A stretch of DNA of 64,000 nucleotides from NCBI RefSeq assembly GCF_016889705.1, contig NZ_CP069526.1, positions 248,001 to 312,000 of the forward strand, given 5' to 3'. The position numbers and the translations under genes are program-made. This DNA is from Amycolatopsis sp. FDAARGOS 1241 (GTDB lineage Bacteria; Actinomycetota; Actinomycetes; Mycobacteriales; Pseudonocardiaceae). A model generated the notes under the pieces. It had not been told where the DNA came from and did not search any database. It was given only the letters and a program-made list of their open reading frames with translations. Below are positions 19,143-28,838 of the stretch, one piece after another (the first letter of the stretch is position 1; the number at the start of each line of letters is the position of its first letter).

Positions 19143-20014
19143 GCCATGAATACTCCGCCCGGCGGCCGCTGGGCACATCGGGGAACGCCCCGGAGACCAA
19201 CCCTGGACTCCGACCCCGAGACCACCTCGGGGAAATCCGGATGCCCGGGTGTCGAGCGCCCAGCCGGCGCCGTAGCGCACTCCTGCCTGGACTCCGAAGA
19301 CCACAGTTCTGCGCCGGTCCCTCCACGGACACCGGTCGCCGGCTGTACCCAAGACCTGTCTGCGCGTCCGGTTGGTTGCGCCGTCGGCCCAGCCGGGCCC
19401 GCACCTCCGCCGTACTTGTTTTCGGCTGCGTTCGCACTCCGCCTGCGCCCCGACCTCGACTGTGCCGCAAAATCGCTGGCACCTTCGATCTCGCCGCCGG
19501 CATTGCCTGTCGCAGATGCGCCCGATTTCGGGCCACCGTAGGTGGGCACATCGCTACCGACCACACCCCCAAGCGGCGCCGCGCGTCAGTCCATCGCTCG
19601 ATGGCCATCCACAGCCCAACCGAGTTGTGGACAAATCGACTGCGCTGCAGGAGATTCTCAAGAACTGTCGGCGTTGGCCAGTAGAATGGACATGGGACGC
19701 CCCCTCAGGGAGGGCGGGGGCATGTCCGGGCCGCCGCCGGGGCAGGGGCTCCGGCAAGCGCGGCGTGGCCTCTCATTGTGCGGGCGTCGCGGCACTGTTC
19801 GGGCGAGCTGGCGAAAGACCCGCCGTGCCCGGGGCATCACTACGGGCCGTCGTCGTGGTCCGGTTCCGCTCGGTTCCGGCGGCGCGGTCGTGCCACGCGT
19901 GCCGAGGCCGCTGCGGGACGGTTCGCGTATGTGCCGCGCCGTTGCCCGAGGAGCCCGACGAGGAGTGGGCCGACGACTTCCTCGTCCGCGCGCACCTGGC
20001 GTACTGGGCGTGAG
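19143..20014. other. 872-base gene-poor gap
   Basis: No convincing gene lies here. The gap contains copy B of the dispersed element. A plus-strand frame ends at 20,013 in an acidic tail (PLPEEPDEEWADDFLV) that looks protein-like, but what precedes it is not. A decayed small gene is possible. Confidence 0.6.
19605..19740 (+). repeat. dispersed paired DnaA-box element, copy B
   Basis: CCATCCACA (19605-19613, a weak box) and a perfect TGTGGACAA (19626-19634) are 12 bases apart. After 47 bases come TAGAAT (19682-19687) and GGACATGGGACGCCCC, then the G/C hairpin CCCCTCAGGGAGGGCGGGGG. Confidence 0.85.
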
Positions 20015-20950
20015 TCAGAGCAGCGCGTGGACGCGCTCGAACCGGGCGCGCCACGCCTGCGTGACGTCGGGCGAAGCGGCGAAGTCCTCGAAGCGGTCCG
20101 GGGCGGGAGCCTGCCGCGGCACGGGGAGGTAACCGTCCACAGGCGACAGCGACGACGTGCACACGTCCCCCGCCAGCAGGGACACCGTGCCCAGCCCGCA
20201 GGCGAACTCGAGCGAGGGCAGGGCGCCCGCGAGCGCCAGGCCGGCCGCGAGGCCCACGCTCGTCTCCACGGCGGACGACACCACGCACGGCAGCCCGCAC
20301 GCCTCGGCGACCTCCAGCGCGCGGCGGACCCCGCCGAGTGGCGCGACCTTCAGCACGGCGATGTCGGCGGCACCCGCGACGGCCACCTTCAGCGGGTCCT
20401 CCGCGCGGCGGATCGACTCGTCGGCCGCGATGCGCACCGACACGCGGCGGCGGACGGCGGCCAGCTCGTCGATCGTGCGGCACGGCTGCTCGGCGTATTC
20501 GAGCCCGCCGGCCGCCTTGTCGAGGGCGGCGAGCGCCGTCACCGCGGTGTCGACGTCCCACGCCATGTTCGCGTCGACGCGGATCGCGCCGGCCGGGCCG
20601 AGGGCGTCGCGCACGGCTTCGAGGCGCGCGCAGTCTTCGGCGAGGGAAGAGCGCTTGTCGGCGACCTTCACCTTCGCCGTGCGGCACCCGGACGCGCGGA
20701 CCAGTGCGTGAGCGCGGTCCGCGGGCACGACCGGGACTGTCGTGTTGATCTCGACGCGATCGCGCACCGGCGCGGGCCAGCCCTGCTCACTCGCCTCGAG
20801 CGCGCTCGCCAGCCACGGGACGCCTTCGACGTCGGAATAGTCCGCGAACGGGCAGAACTCACCCCATCCGGCGGGCCCTTCGAGCAGGACGCCTTCACGG
20901 ACGGTGATGTCCCGGAACCGGTTGTGCAGAGGCAGCGCGTAGACCTTCAT
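20015..20950 (-). CDS. menC: o-succinylbenzoate synthase MenC
   Basis: A 311-residue enolase-superfamily enzyme that dehydrates SHCHC to o-succinylbenzoate in menaquinone synthesis. The catalytic TAKVKVA supplies K93 and K95. Metal ligands are in RVDANMAWD (D126), EYAEQPC (E154) and AADES (D177/E178), and the second base lies in VLKVAPLGG (K201). Length is normal for the actinobacterial form. It is alone on its strand, with no other men gene in view, and is divergent from the SARP-type regulator only 68 bases away. Confidence 0.93.
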   Translation of the reverse strand: MKVYALPLHNRFRDITVREGVLLEGPAGWGEFCPFADYSDVEGVPWLASALEASEQGWPAPVRDRVEINTTVPVVPADRAHALVRASGCRTAKVKVADKRSSLAEDCARLEAVRDALGPAGAIRVDANMAWDVDTAVTALAALDKAAGGLEYAEQPCRTIDELAAVRRRVSVRIAADESIRRAEDPLKVAVAGAADIAVLKVAPLGGVRRALEVAEACGLPCVVSSAVETSVGLAAGLALAGALPSLEFACGLGTVSLLAGDVCTSSLSPVDGYLPVPRQAPAPDRFEDFAASPDVTQAWRARFERVHALL

Positions 20951-21018
20951 CACCGCAGATCATGCCACCTGCCTCCAAACGCGGAAGGCACGTGCCGAAC
21001 GGCCCGTCACCGGCCAGA

Positions 21019-23772
21019 ATGGGGCGGGTGGACGGCCTCGACTTCCGGGTGCTCGGCCCGGCTGAGGTCGTGGCCGAGGGCCGCGCCGTGCCGCTGGGCG
21101 GGAGCCGGCCGTTGATCGTGCTGGCCGGGCTGCTGCTGCGCGCCAACCGCGTGGTGTCCGTCGACGAGCTGAGCCGCTGGCTGTGGGACGACGACCAACG
21201 TCGATCGAAGGGTGCGCTGCAGACGTACGTGCTGCGGCTGCGGCGCGCGCTGGGTGAGGCCGTGGTGATCCGCACCGAGCGCGGTGGGTACGTGCTGGAG
21301 ATCGACCCCGACGCGACGGACCTGGGCCGGTTCCGCGAATTGACCGTCCGCGGCCGGGCCGCCGCCGAGCAGGGGGAACACCGGCGGGCGGCCGCCCTGT
21401 TCGCGCAGGCGCTGGCGGAGTGGCGCGGGCCGGCGCTGCAGAACGTCGAGTCCGACGCCCTCCACCGCGACGAAACCGGCCAGCTCGCCGAGGAGCGCAC
21501 GCGCGTGCGCGAGCAGTGGGCCGACGCGCTGATGGCCGTCGGCGAGTACGGCACGGTCGTGCCGGAGCTGACGCGGCTCACGCGGGAACACCCGCTACGG
21601 GAACGGCTGCACGAACAGCTGATCCTCGCGTTGTTCCACTCCGGACGACAGGCCGAGGCGCTGGAAGTGCACCGGCGGATCAGCGCGGTGCTGGCGGAGG
21701 AATTGGGGCTCGACCCGGGCGCGGGGTTGCAACGCGCGCACCGGTTGGTGCTGGGCGGCGCCCCGTACCAGCCGGCCGCCGAGCCGCAGGTGCCGCACCA
21801 GCTGCCGCCCGATCTCGGGGCGTTCGCCGGACGCGAGGCGGACCTGAAGGCGCTGCACGCGCTGCTGCCGGCCGACGACAGCACGTCGACGCCCATCGCG
21901 TCCGTCGAAGGCATGGGCGGCATCGGTAAAACCACCTTGTCCGTCCACTTCGCACACGGGATCGCCGACCGGTTCCCGGGTGGGCAGATCTTCCTGAACC
22001 TGCGCGGGTACGGGCCCGGTGAACCTGTGGAACCGTTGGCCGCGCTGGAAACCCTCCTCGCCGCGCTGGGTGTGCCGGCCGAACAGATCCCGACGGACCT
22101 CGACGGACGCGCCGCGACCTGGCGCACCCACACGGCCCGGCGGCGGCTGCTCGTGGTGCTGGACAACGCGAACAGCACCGAACAGGTGCGGCCGCTGGTG
22201 CCGGGGCCGGGGTGCCTGGTCGTGGTCACGAGCCGCTGGCAGCTGCGTGGGCTCGTCGCGACGCACGGCGCGCGGCGGATCGCGCTGGAGGAGCTGGACG
22301 AGCCGGACGCCGTCGAGCTGCTCGCGTCCGCGATCGGCGTCGACCGCGTGAACGCCGATCCCACGGCCACTGCGCGGTTCGTGCGGTACTGCGGCGGGCT
22401 GCCGCTGGCCATCCGGATCCTGGCGGTGCGGGCAGCGCAGTTTCCGGACTACCCACTGGGGTCCTTTGTGGACTCCCTGGAGCCCGACCGGCTCGGGTCG
22501 TTCGACCTCGGTGACGGCGACGAGACGAACATCCGGGCGGTGTTCTCGTACTCCTACCGCGCGTTGCCCGTCCAGGCGGCGCGGCTGTTGCGGTTGCTGG
22601 GCCTGCCGTCGGGGCCCGACGTGACGCCGGACGTGGCTTCCGTGCTGCTGGGCGAACCCGCGTCGGCTGCGTTGGACGCGCTCGTTTCGGCGCACCTGCT
22701 CGCGCAGCCGCAGCCGGGGCGGTACCAGTTCCACGACCTGATCCGGGCATACGCCGCGGAGCTGAGCCACCGCGTCGACAGCGACGAGATGCGCTCGGCG
22801 GCGCGGCTGCGGTTGCTGGACTTCTACGTCGCTTCGGCGTTGAACGCGTCGCGCGCGATGCGGCCGGAGCGGATCTACGAATCGCTGGGACTCGAGCCGG
22901 TCGACGGCGGCCTGGCGTTCGCCGGCTACCACGCGGGGCTCGCGTGGTTCACCGAGGAGTACGGCAACCTGGTAGCAGCCGTGCACTTGGCCTTCCGGCT
23001 GCGGTACTTCAGGCACTGCTGGCAGCTGACGTGGCTGATGTTCACGTACTTCGCCGGCCGCGGGCGCATCGATGAGTGGCGTGCGCTCAACGAGCTGGCT
23101 CTGCGCGGCACCCGGCTCTCGGGTGATCGCCGCGGCGAGGCGGGGATCTTGAACTGCCTGGGCGTGATCGACGGCGTGGTGCGGGACTACGCGTCGGCGC
23201 GGCTGTACTTGTCGCAGGCGTTGGAGCTGCAGCGCTCGCTCGGCTCGCGGCTGGGGGAGGCGCGGGCGCTCTACAACCTCGCCATGGCCGCGGACAGCCG
23301 GGACGACTACCCCGCTGCGCTGGCCCACGGCTACGAGGCCCTCCACATCGTGCGGGACCTGCGGCTGGTCGGATTCGAGGCCAACGTGCTGCGCGCCCTG
23401 GGCGACTTGTGCGCGCGCTTCGGCGACTACCCGCGGGCGCTGTCCCTGGCCGACGCGTCCCTGTCCCTGGTCGACGGCGATCCGCGCGCGGGCCGGTTCT
23501 CCTTGACCACGCGCGCGAAAGCCCTGCTCGGCCTGGGCCGGCACGCGGAGGGCATCGAGTGCATGTCTGACGCGGTGGACCAGTTCTTCGCCGTGGACGA
23601 ACACTACGAAGCCGCCGACGTCCTCTCCCAGCTCGGCTCGGCCCACCAGCGCCTCGGCCACCCGGCCGCCGCGCGCGACTGCTGGCTCCGCGCCGCCCGC
23701 CTCCTGACCGACCTCTCCCACCCCGACGCCGACGACGTGCGCGCCAAACTCGCCGCGCTGGTCGGCGGCTGA
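21019..23772 (+). CDS. AfsR/SARP-type regulator (winged helix, BTAD, NB-ARC, TPR)
   Basis: A 917-residue regulator. Residues about 5-90 are an OmpR-like DNA-binding domain (FRVLGPAEVVAEGRAVPLGG, ALQTYVLRLRRALG). About 95-245 is the bacterial transcriptional activation domain (REHPLRERLHEQLILALFHSGRQAEAL). A STAND ATPase follows, with P-loop GMGGIGKTT near 298-306, LLVVLDNA and CGGLPLAIRI. TPR-like repeats lie in about 620-890. Such proteins activate secondary metabolism genes, yet no biosynthetic cluster is present in the window. ATG 21019 is used; GTG 21028 is possible. Confidence 0.9.
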   Translation: MGRVDGLDFRVLGPAEVVAEGRAVPLGGSRPLIVLAGLLLRANRVVSVDELSRWLWDDDQRRSKGALQTYVLRLRRALGEAVVIRTERGGYVLEIDPDATDLGRFRELTVRGRAAAEQGEHRRAAALFAQALAEWRGPALQNVESDALHRDETGQLAEERTRVREQWADALMAVGEYGTVVPELTRLTREHPLRERLHEQLILALFHSGRQAEALEVHRRISAVLAEELGLDPGAGLQRAHRLVLGGAPYQPAAEPQVPHQLPPDLGAFAGREADLKALHALLPADDSTSTPIASVEGMGGIGKTTLSVHFAHGIADRFPGGQIFLNLRGYGPGEPVEPLAALETLLAALGVPAEQIPTDLDGRAATWRTHTARRRLLVVLDNANSTEQVRPLVPGPGCLVVVTSRWQLRGLVATHGARRIALEELDEPDAVELLASAIGVDRVNADPTATARFVRYCGGLPLAIRILAVRAAQFPDYPLGSFVDSLEPDRLGSFDLGDGDETNIRAVFSYSYRALPVQAARLLRLLGLPSGPDVTPDVASVLLGEPASAALDALVSAHLLAQPQPGRYQFHDLIRAYAAELSHRVDSDEMRSAARLRLLDFYVASALNASRAMRPERIYESLGLEPVDGGLAFAGYHAGLAWFTEEYGNLVAAVHLAFRLRYFRHCWQLTWLMFTYFAGRGRIDEWRALNELALRGTRLSGDRRGEAGILNCLGVIDGVVRDYASARLYLSQALELQRSLGSRLGEARALYNLAMAADSRDDYPAALAHGYEALHIVRDLRLVGFEANVLRALGDLCARFGDYPRALSLADASLSLVDGDPRAGRFSLTTRAKALLGLGRHAEGIECMSDAVDQFFAVDEHYEAADVLSQLGSAHQRLGHPAAARDCWLRAARLLTDLSHPDADDVRAKLAALVGG

Positions 23773-23889
23773 GCGTTGGTGGGTAGGTGCCGCCCGGCCG
23801 CGGTCGAGCTGCGCGGCGGTTGGCCGGCGAGGTCTGCGGCGCTCGGCGGGTGAGTTGCCAAAGCCTCGGGAGTGCCGGGGTGGACGTCA

Positions 23890-23957
23890 GCTTGCCGGCG
23901 GACGTGGTGGCTTGCCACGGCGGAACGCGGCTTGCCATAGGGGGTGGCGGCTTGCCG
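23890..23957. repeat. GCTTGCC repeated four times at exact 20-bp spacing
   Basis: GCTTGCC starts at 23890, 23910, 23930 and 23950. The bases between differ, so the phased heptamer itself is conserved. A weaker match (GAGTGCC) sits at 23870. It lies in the 287-base gap between two convergent genes, which otherwise shows nothing. Confidence 0.8.
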
Positions 23958-24059
23958 AAGGGCAGGTGGTGCGGTGGTCTGCATGCCGACCCCCAGTGAC
24001 AGCAGGCAGACCACCCGCACCCGTATGCGTCACCCAACCGGATGGCGCTCACTGTGCGC

Positions 24060-24899
24060 TCACTGCGCCGGGGGCAGGCCCAGGAGGTTCTTGAGAGTGA
24101 TGGCGTTGCGGGGTGCTTCGACTTTGACGTCGTTGTCGAAGTAGACGTGGACGTCCCGGCGGCCGGAGTCGTGCCAGGCGGTCACCTTGCCGGCCCAGGT
24201 GCGAAGGGCGGAGTCGGTGTAGCCGCTGGTGTAGAGCTCGACGTCGCCGTGGAGGCGGACGTACGTGAAGTCCGCGGTCTGGTCCTCACGGTACGGCCAG
24301 CGCCCCGCGGTGTCCGCGACGACCAGCGCGACGCCGTGGTGCCGGAGCAGTCCGAGGGCCTCGGGCGTGACGAAGCTCGGGTGGCGGACTTCGAGCGCGT
24401 GGCGAACCGGACGTTCCTCGCCCGGTTCCAGGTGGGGCGGAGCCTTGAGTTTTTCGTCGTGCTTCGCGCCGAGTTTCGCAGCTTCGGCGGTGGTGCGGGG
24501 AAGCAGGCCGAGAAAGGTGTCGACGCGGTCCGGGTCGAACTGGAGCCGCGCCGGCAGTTGCCACAGGACAGGGCCCAGTTTCGGGCCGAGAGCGAGCAAG
24601 CCGGACGCGAAGAAGTTCGCCAATGCGGGTTCGACGTCGCGCAGCTGCTTCATGTGGGTGATGAACCGCCCGCCCTTCACGGCGAACACGAAGTCGGCCG
24701 GGGTCTGCGCAGCCCATGAGCGGTACCACTCCGGCCGCTGCAAGGAGTAGAACGACCCGTTGATCTCGACCGCGTTCACCTGACGCGACAGGTACTCCAG
24801 TTCCCGCCGCTGCGGCAGGCCCGCAGGGTAGAACTCGCGCCGCCACGGCGGGTACCGCCAGCCCGACGTGCCCACCCGAATCTCGGCGATCGTCCTCAC
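24060..24899 (-). CDS. DUF72 (YecE-like) family protein
   Basis: A 279-residue TIM-barrel protein. The N-terminal IRVGTSGWRYPPWRREFYP, the VNAVEINGSFYSLQRPEWYRSWA block and the C-terminal HVYFDNDVKVEAPRNAITLKNLL are the DUF72 hallmarks. Homologues are structurally related to Xyl-isomerase-like barrels, but their reaction is not established. GTG at 24899 is chosen because the sequence before it is an Arg-rich non-protein stretch. It is convergent with the SARP gene. Confidence 0.9.
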   Translation of the reverse strand: MRTIAEIRVGTSGWRYPPWRREFYPAGLPQRRELEYLSRQVNAVEINGSFYSLQRPEWYRSWAAQTPADFVFAVKGGRFITHMKQLRDVEPALANFFASGLLALGPKLGPVLWQLPARLQFDPDRVDTFLGLLPRTTAEAAKLGAKHDEKLKAPPHLEPGEERPVRHALEVRHPSFVTPEALGLLRHHGVALVVADTAGRWPYREDQTADFTYVRLHGDVELYTSGYTDSALRTWAGKVTAWHDSGRRDVHVYFDNDVKVEAPRNAITLKNLLGLPPAQ

Positions 24900-25185
24900 C
24901 GCCTTCCTGTGCCGCGAATTTCCCCGCCGCCGGTTGCGGTAAACGCGCCCGCGCAACGGTCGTCCGGACACGCGCACCGGAGTTCGGGACAGGTGACCCA
25001 ACCTGGCGGACAGTCGTCTCACGGGATCACCGCCCGCTCGATGAACCGGGGCCCGACGTGGCGAGCGCGGCCGCGATCGTGCGCCGTCCTCACCGCTGAG
25101 CTCGTCAGCTGGGTTCGGCCGAGCTCGCGCGTGGTGAGGGGTACCGGCCGGCCCCGGGGTCCGGGAGGTCGGCCGGCCTCGCGGG

Positions 25186-25947
25186 TCATGCCCATGAGAA
25201 CTTCCACCGGCGGGACTGCACGAGGGTGCTCGCGTACTCCCGCAGGTTTCCGGGCTGCGACAGGTACGTGGGCAGGCTGAAGGCGCGGTGCTCCGCGGCG
25301 ACGGTAAGCGCCCGCGCCAGCGTGCGGGGCGGCGCGGAGACGGACAGCTCGAGCGAATCGAACCCCATCGACAGCAGCGTGGCGCCGAAGCGGTCCTCCC
25401 AGCTGCGGAGGACGGCGGACAGCTCCGCGACCTGGTCGGTGGACTTGATCATGCCCGTCCAGCCGAGGAGGGCGGGAACGTCGGCCGGGCGGTCGGTCTG
25501 GACCAGGCCGAGGCGGTGCGGCGCGCGGGCCGCCAGGATCGAACCCGTGTTGCCGGCCTCGGCGAGCGGGTCGGCGCGGCGGTGGGTGCGGCGGGCGAGC
25601 CCGGGAAAGCGGGCGCCGAAGGGGCGCAGGCACGCGCCGTCGCAGCAGGAGGTGTCCCACCACCGCGCCAGGGCCGCCGCGGGGTCCGCCGAGTCGATCC
25701 GGTGCCCGGCCGGCGCGAGGCGGCCGCGGTCGTCGAGCCAGTCCTCACCGCGCGCGGCGAATCGCTGGTCGTGCGGGATGAGAACGGGCCAGAGGCCGGA
25801 GCGCTCGAACTCGGCCACGCACGCCAGGTATCGCTGCGGCTGCGAGAGCGGCTCGTCGGACACCCAGATCCGCCCGTGCCACCTCCCGGGCGGCAACGTC
25901 TGGACCGGCGGTGCGCCGACGCTGGGGCGGAACGGAGCGATCGTCAT
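25186..25947 (-). CDS. DUF4253 domain protein
   Basis: A 253-residue cytosolic protein. The C-terminal half (LLGWTGMIKSTDQVAELS, FGATLLSMGFDSLELSVSA, AAEHRAFSLPTYL, and the final RRWKFSWA) fits the DUF4253 family, common in actinomycetes and without known function. The N-terminal half (RYLACVAEFERSGLWPVLIP) is also found in longer family members. ATG has the ribosome site GAGGGGAAG. It has 161 bases of open leader to the XPB-side gap and no operon partner. Confidence 0.82.
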   Translation of the reverse strand: MTIAPFRPSVGAPPVQTLPPGRWHGRIWVSDEPLSQPQRYLACVAEFERSGLWPVLIPHDQRFAARGEDWLDDRGRLAPAGHRIDSADPAAALARWWDTSCCDGACLRPFGARFPGLARRTHRRADPLAEAGNTGSILAARAPHRLGLVQTDRPADVPALLGWTGMIKSTDQVAELSAVLRSWEDRFGATLLSMGFDSLELSVSAPPRTLARALTVAAEHRAFSLPTYLSQPGNLREYASTLVQSRRWKFSWA

Positions 25948-26472
25948 GAGCTTCCCCTCGAACTGGTGTTCGGTCCTGCTTGTCGAACAGTAGTTCGAGG
26001 GGCCGACAATTTCCAGGGGTTTGCTCGCTCATCCGTTCGAGTGAATCGAGAAAAGTGCAGGTCGGAGGTACTCCTGTGACACATGGGGCGATTGGGCCGG
26101 ATGGGTAGTCGAAAAGGCCGGCGACGGGCGGGCAGGGAGCGCCCGTTGTCCACAGGGCGGTCGGGTTGTGGACAGGCAGCCTCTCGGCCGGCGTGGCCGG
26201 CGGCTGATCGTTCACCATGGGCTTGACCAGCGGTGGAGCCCGCGGCGGATCATCGGCAGCCGGCGCGATCCCCCCGGCCAGTTTGGGTGACGGGTGACGT
26301 CCGAAACGATCTACCAAGCCCGCAGATCCGCCGGCGGCCGCACCCACTGCGCTGCGCGACGCGCTCGTCGCGAAGAGCGCGACCCTGCCCAGACAGCCAC
26401 AGCGCCGGCTGACTGACCTGGGGCCAGAGCGGCGAAACGCATCTGCACGGCAGGTCCGGGGCGAACCCGCCC
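25948..26472. other. 525-base gap between DUF4253 and XPB genes
   Basis: No gene is supported on either strand. The gap must hold the DUF4253 promoter at its left end and the 3' end of the XPB transcript at its right. It carries one paired DnaA-box motif (26146-26175). Confidence 0.7.
26146..26175. repeat. dispersed paired DnaA-box element, copy C (boxes only)
   Basis: TTGTCCACA (26146-26154) and TGTGGACAG (26167-26175, one mismatch) are inverted with exactly 12 bases between them. The TAGAAT/hairpin module seen in the other copies is not found on either side. Confidence 0.8.
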
Positions 26473-28119
26473 TTACAACGGCCGGCGCAGGTCCTCCGCG
26501 TCGACGATGCGGTAGGCGTACCCCTGTTCCGCCAGGAAGCGCTGCCGGTGGGCCGCGTACTCGGTGTCCACGGTGTCCCGCGAGACGATCGAGTAGAAGT
26601 GCGCCTGGCGACCGTCGCCCTTGGGGCGCAGGAGCCGGCCCAGGCGTTGGGCTTCCTCTTGGCGGGAGCCGAACGTGCCGGAGATCTGGATGGCCACCGA
26701 GGCTTCCGGCAGGTCGATCGAGAAGTTCGCCACCTTCGACACCACGAGGGTCCGCAGTTCGCCGCGGCGGAAGCGGTCGAAGAGTTCCTCCCGCTCCTTG
26801 TTCTTGGTCGCGCCCTGAATGACCGGGGCGTCGAGCTCGGCGCCCAGCATCTCGAGCTGGTCGAGGTACGCGCCGATCACCAGGGTGGGCTCGCCGGGGT
26901 GACGCTCCACAATGGACTTGATCACCGGCGTCTTCGTCATGGCCGTGGCGGCGAGCTTGTAGCGCTCGTCGGCGTCCGCGGTGGCATAGGACAGCCGTTC
27001 GGCGTCGGTCAGCGTCACGCGGACCTCGGTGCACTCCGCGGGCGCGATCCAGCCCTGCGCCTCGATGTCCTTCCACGGCACGTCGTACCGCTTGGGCCCG
27101 ATCAGCGAGAACACGTCGCCCTCGCGGCCGTCCTCGCGCACCAGCGTCGCGGTGAGGCCGAGGCGGCGGCGGGACTGCAGGTCGGCCGTCATGCGGAACA
27201 CGGGCGCCGGCAGCAGGTGCACCTCGTCGTAGACGACCAGGCCCCAGTCGCGTGAGTCGAAGAGCTCCAGGTGCCGGTATTCGCCCTTGGTCTTGCGCGT
27301 GATCACCTGGTACGTGGCGATCGTGACCGGCCGGATCTCCTTCTTCTCGCCCGAATACTCGCCGATCTCGTCCTCGGTCAGCGACGTGCGCGCCACCAGC
27401 TCACGCTTCCACTGCCGCCCGGCGACGGTGTTGGTCACCAGGATCAGCGTGGTCGCCTGGGCGTGGGCCATCGCGGCAGCGCCGACGAGCGTCTTGCCCG
27501 CGCCGCACGGCAGCACGACGACGCCGGAACCGCCGGCCCAGAACGCTTCCGCGGCCTTGCGCTGGTAGTCGCGCAGGTGCCAGTCCTGTTCCTCCAGCGC
27601 GATCGGGTGCGCTTCACCGTCGACGTAGCCCGCGAGGTCCTCCGCGGGCCAGCCGACCTTCAGCAGTGCCTGCTTGAGCCGCCCGCGCTCCGACGGGTGC
27701 ACCACCACGGTGTCGTCGTCGATCGACGTGCCGAGCATCGGGCTGATCTTCTTGTTGCGCGACACCTCCAGCAGCACTGCGCGGTCGGTGGTCGTCATCA
27801 CCAGCCCGTGGGCCGGGTGGTTCGCGATCTGCAGCCGGCCGAAGCGGCCCATCACGTCGACGACGTCGATGAGCAGCGGCTGCGGCACGGGGAAGCGCGA
27901 GTACGTCGTCAGCGCGTCCACGACCTGCTCCGCGTCGTGCCCGGCGGCGCGCGCGTTCCAGAGCGCCAGCGGCGTGATCCGGTACGTGTGCACGTGCTCG
28001 GGCGCTCGTTCGAGCTCGGCGAACGGCGCGATCGCGATCCGCGCGTCGTCGGCCTTCGGGTGGTCGACCTCGAGCAGCACGGTCTTGTCGGACTGGACGA
28101 TCAGGGGGCCATCAGTCAC
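26473..28119 (-). CDS. XPB/ERCC3-type DNA repair helicase
   Basis: A 548-residue superfamily 2 helicase with 3'-5' unwinding expected in nucleotide excision repair. An N-terminal damage-recognition region comes first. Then come LPCGAGKT (motif I), VVYDEVHLLPAP (DEVH, motif II), LGLTATLVRED (motif III with the RED triad) and the C-terminal motif V-VI QEEAQRLGRLLRPKGDGR. The GTG at 28119 follows AAAGGACGG at good spacing. The relative in M. tuberculosis is Rv0861c, whose neighbours are found here 28 kb downstream. Confidence 0.94.
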   Translation of the reverse strand: MTDGPLIVQSDKTVLLEVDHPKADDARIAIAPFAELERAPEHVHTYRITPLALWNARAAGHDAEQVVDALTTYSRFPVPQPLLIDVVDVMGRFGRLQIANHPAHGLVMTTTDRAVLLEVSRNKKISPMLGTSIDDDTVVVHPSERGRLKQALLKVGWPAEDLAGYVDGEAHPIALEEQDWHLRDYQRKAAEAFWAGGSGVVVLPCGAGKTLVGAAAMAHAQATTLILVTNTVAGRQWKRELVARTSLTEDEIGEYSGEKKEIRPVTIATYQVITRKTKGEYRHLELFDSRDWGLVVYDEVHLLPAPVFRMTADLQSRRRLGLTATLVREDGREGDVFSLIGPKRYDVPWKDIEAQGWIAPAECTEVRVTLTDAERLSYATADADERYKLAATAMTKTPVIKSIVERHPGEPTLVIGAYLDQLEMLGAELDAPVIQGATKNKEREELFDRFRRGELRTLVVSKVANFSIDLPEASVAIQISGTFGSRQEEAQRLGRLLRPKGDGRQAHFYSIVSRDTVDTEYAAHRQRFLAEQGYAYRIVDAEDLRRPL

Positions 28120-28208
28120 CCGTCCTTTATACGTTCTCCCGGGCCGTCCCTCCCGTCGCGCCCGCGCGGGTGCCAAGATGATCGGCAGGAAAAAGCTGGA
28201 GGGGACCT

Positions 28209-28838
28209 TTGACCACACCACCGTTCGGCGTCCCGTCGGCCGCGAACCCGTTCCAACCGCCGAGCGCGCCGCCGGGCCCACCGCCGGGCGTGCGGCGCGG
28301 GGTCGGCGGCACGGCCAAGGCGCTGATCGCCGCCGGCATCGTGGCGGCGCTGGGCGTCGGTGTGCTCGCCGCGTTCGGCGTGGCTGCGATCGCGCGCTCG
28401 GCGGGCACCCCGGTGGCGGGCAGCTGCCTGTACCTGTCCGACGTCGGCTCGGGTTCGCAGAGCTACCACGGCATCAGCTGCTCCGAGCAGCGCGCCACCT
28501 ACCGCGTCGACGACGTCGAGAACGGTTCGTCGAGCTGCCACGGCGACGACTACGTGCGCTTCCAGCTCTTCGGCGCGTCGAGCAGCAGCCGGAGCACTTC
28601 GCCGCGCGAGACGCTGTGCCTCGCGCTGAACGTGAGCACTGGCGACTGCCTGCGCGACGTCGACGACGAAGCCGAGGTCAGCAAGATCAGCTGCAGCGAC
28701 CCCGACGCCGAGGCCCGCGTGACCGTCCACGACGGCGAGGCCTCCGGCGACACCTGTGGCGACGACGGCACCGCGCTCGTCTACGCGGGGCCGCCGGAGC
28801 GCACGGTGTGCCTGGCGCCGGCCGGCGAGAACATCTAG
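28209..28838 (+). CDS. membrane-anchored Cys-rich exported protein
   Basis: A 209-residue protein starting at TTG 28209 behind GGAGGGGACC. A Pro-rich cytoplasmic stretch (NPFQPPSAPPGPPPG) precedes one membrane helix (about 36-63, ALIAAGIVAALGVGVLAAFG). The extracytoplasmic part has eight cysteines in two repeats of four (GSCLYL...ISCSE...SSCHG...TLCLAL and GDCLRD...ISCSD...DTCGD...TVCLAP), consistent with four disulfides. The repeats suggest an internal duplication. I recognise no named family. Its stop shares a CTAG with the stop of the convergent lipoprotein gene. Confidence 0.78.
   Translation: MTTPPFGVPSAANPFQPPSAPPGPPPGVRRGVGGTAKALIAAGIVAALGVGVLAAFGVAAIARSAGTPVAGSCLYLSDVGSGSQSYHGISCSEQRATYRVDDVENGSSSCHGDDYVRFQLFGASSSSRSTSPRETLCLALNVSTGDCLRDVDDEAEVSKISCSDPDAEARVTVHDGEASGDTCGDDGTALVYAGPPERTVCLAPAGENI

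Noticed and set aside
19542..20132. Plus-strand frame starting MGTSLPTT through the copy B element
   Set aside because: It contains repeat-element sequence and switches to menC antisense. No ribosome site or family match.
21019..23772. Secondary metabolite gene cluster around the SARP-type regulator
   Set aside because: No PKS, NRPS, terpene or tailoring genes are adjacent; neighbours are menC and DUF72.
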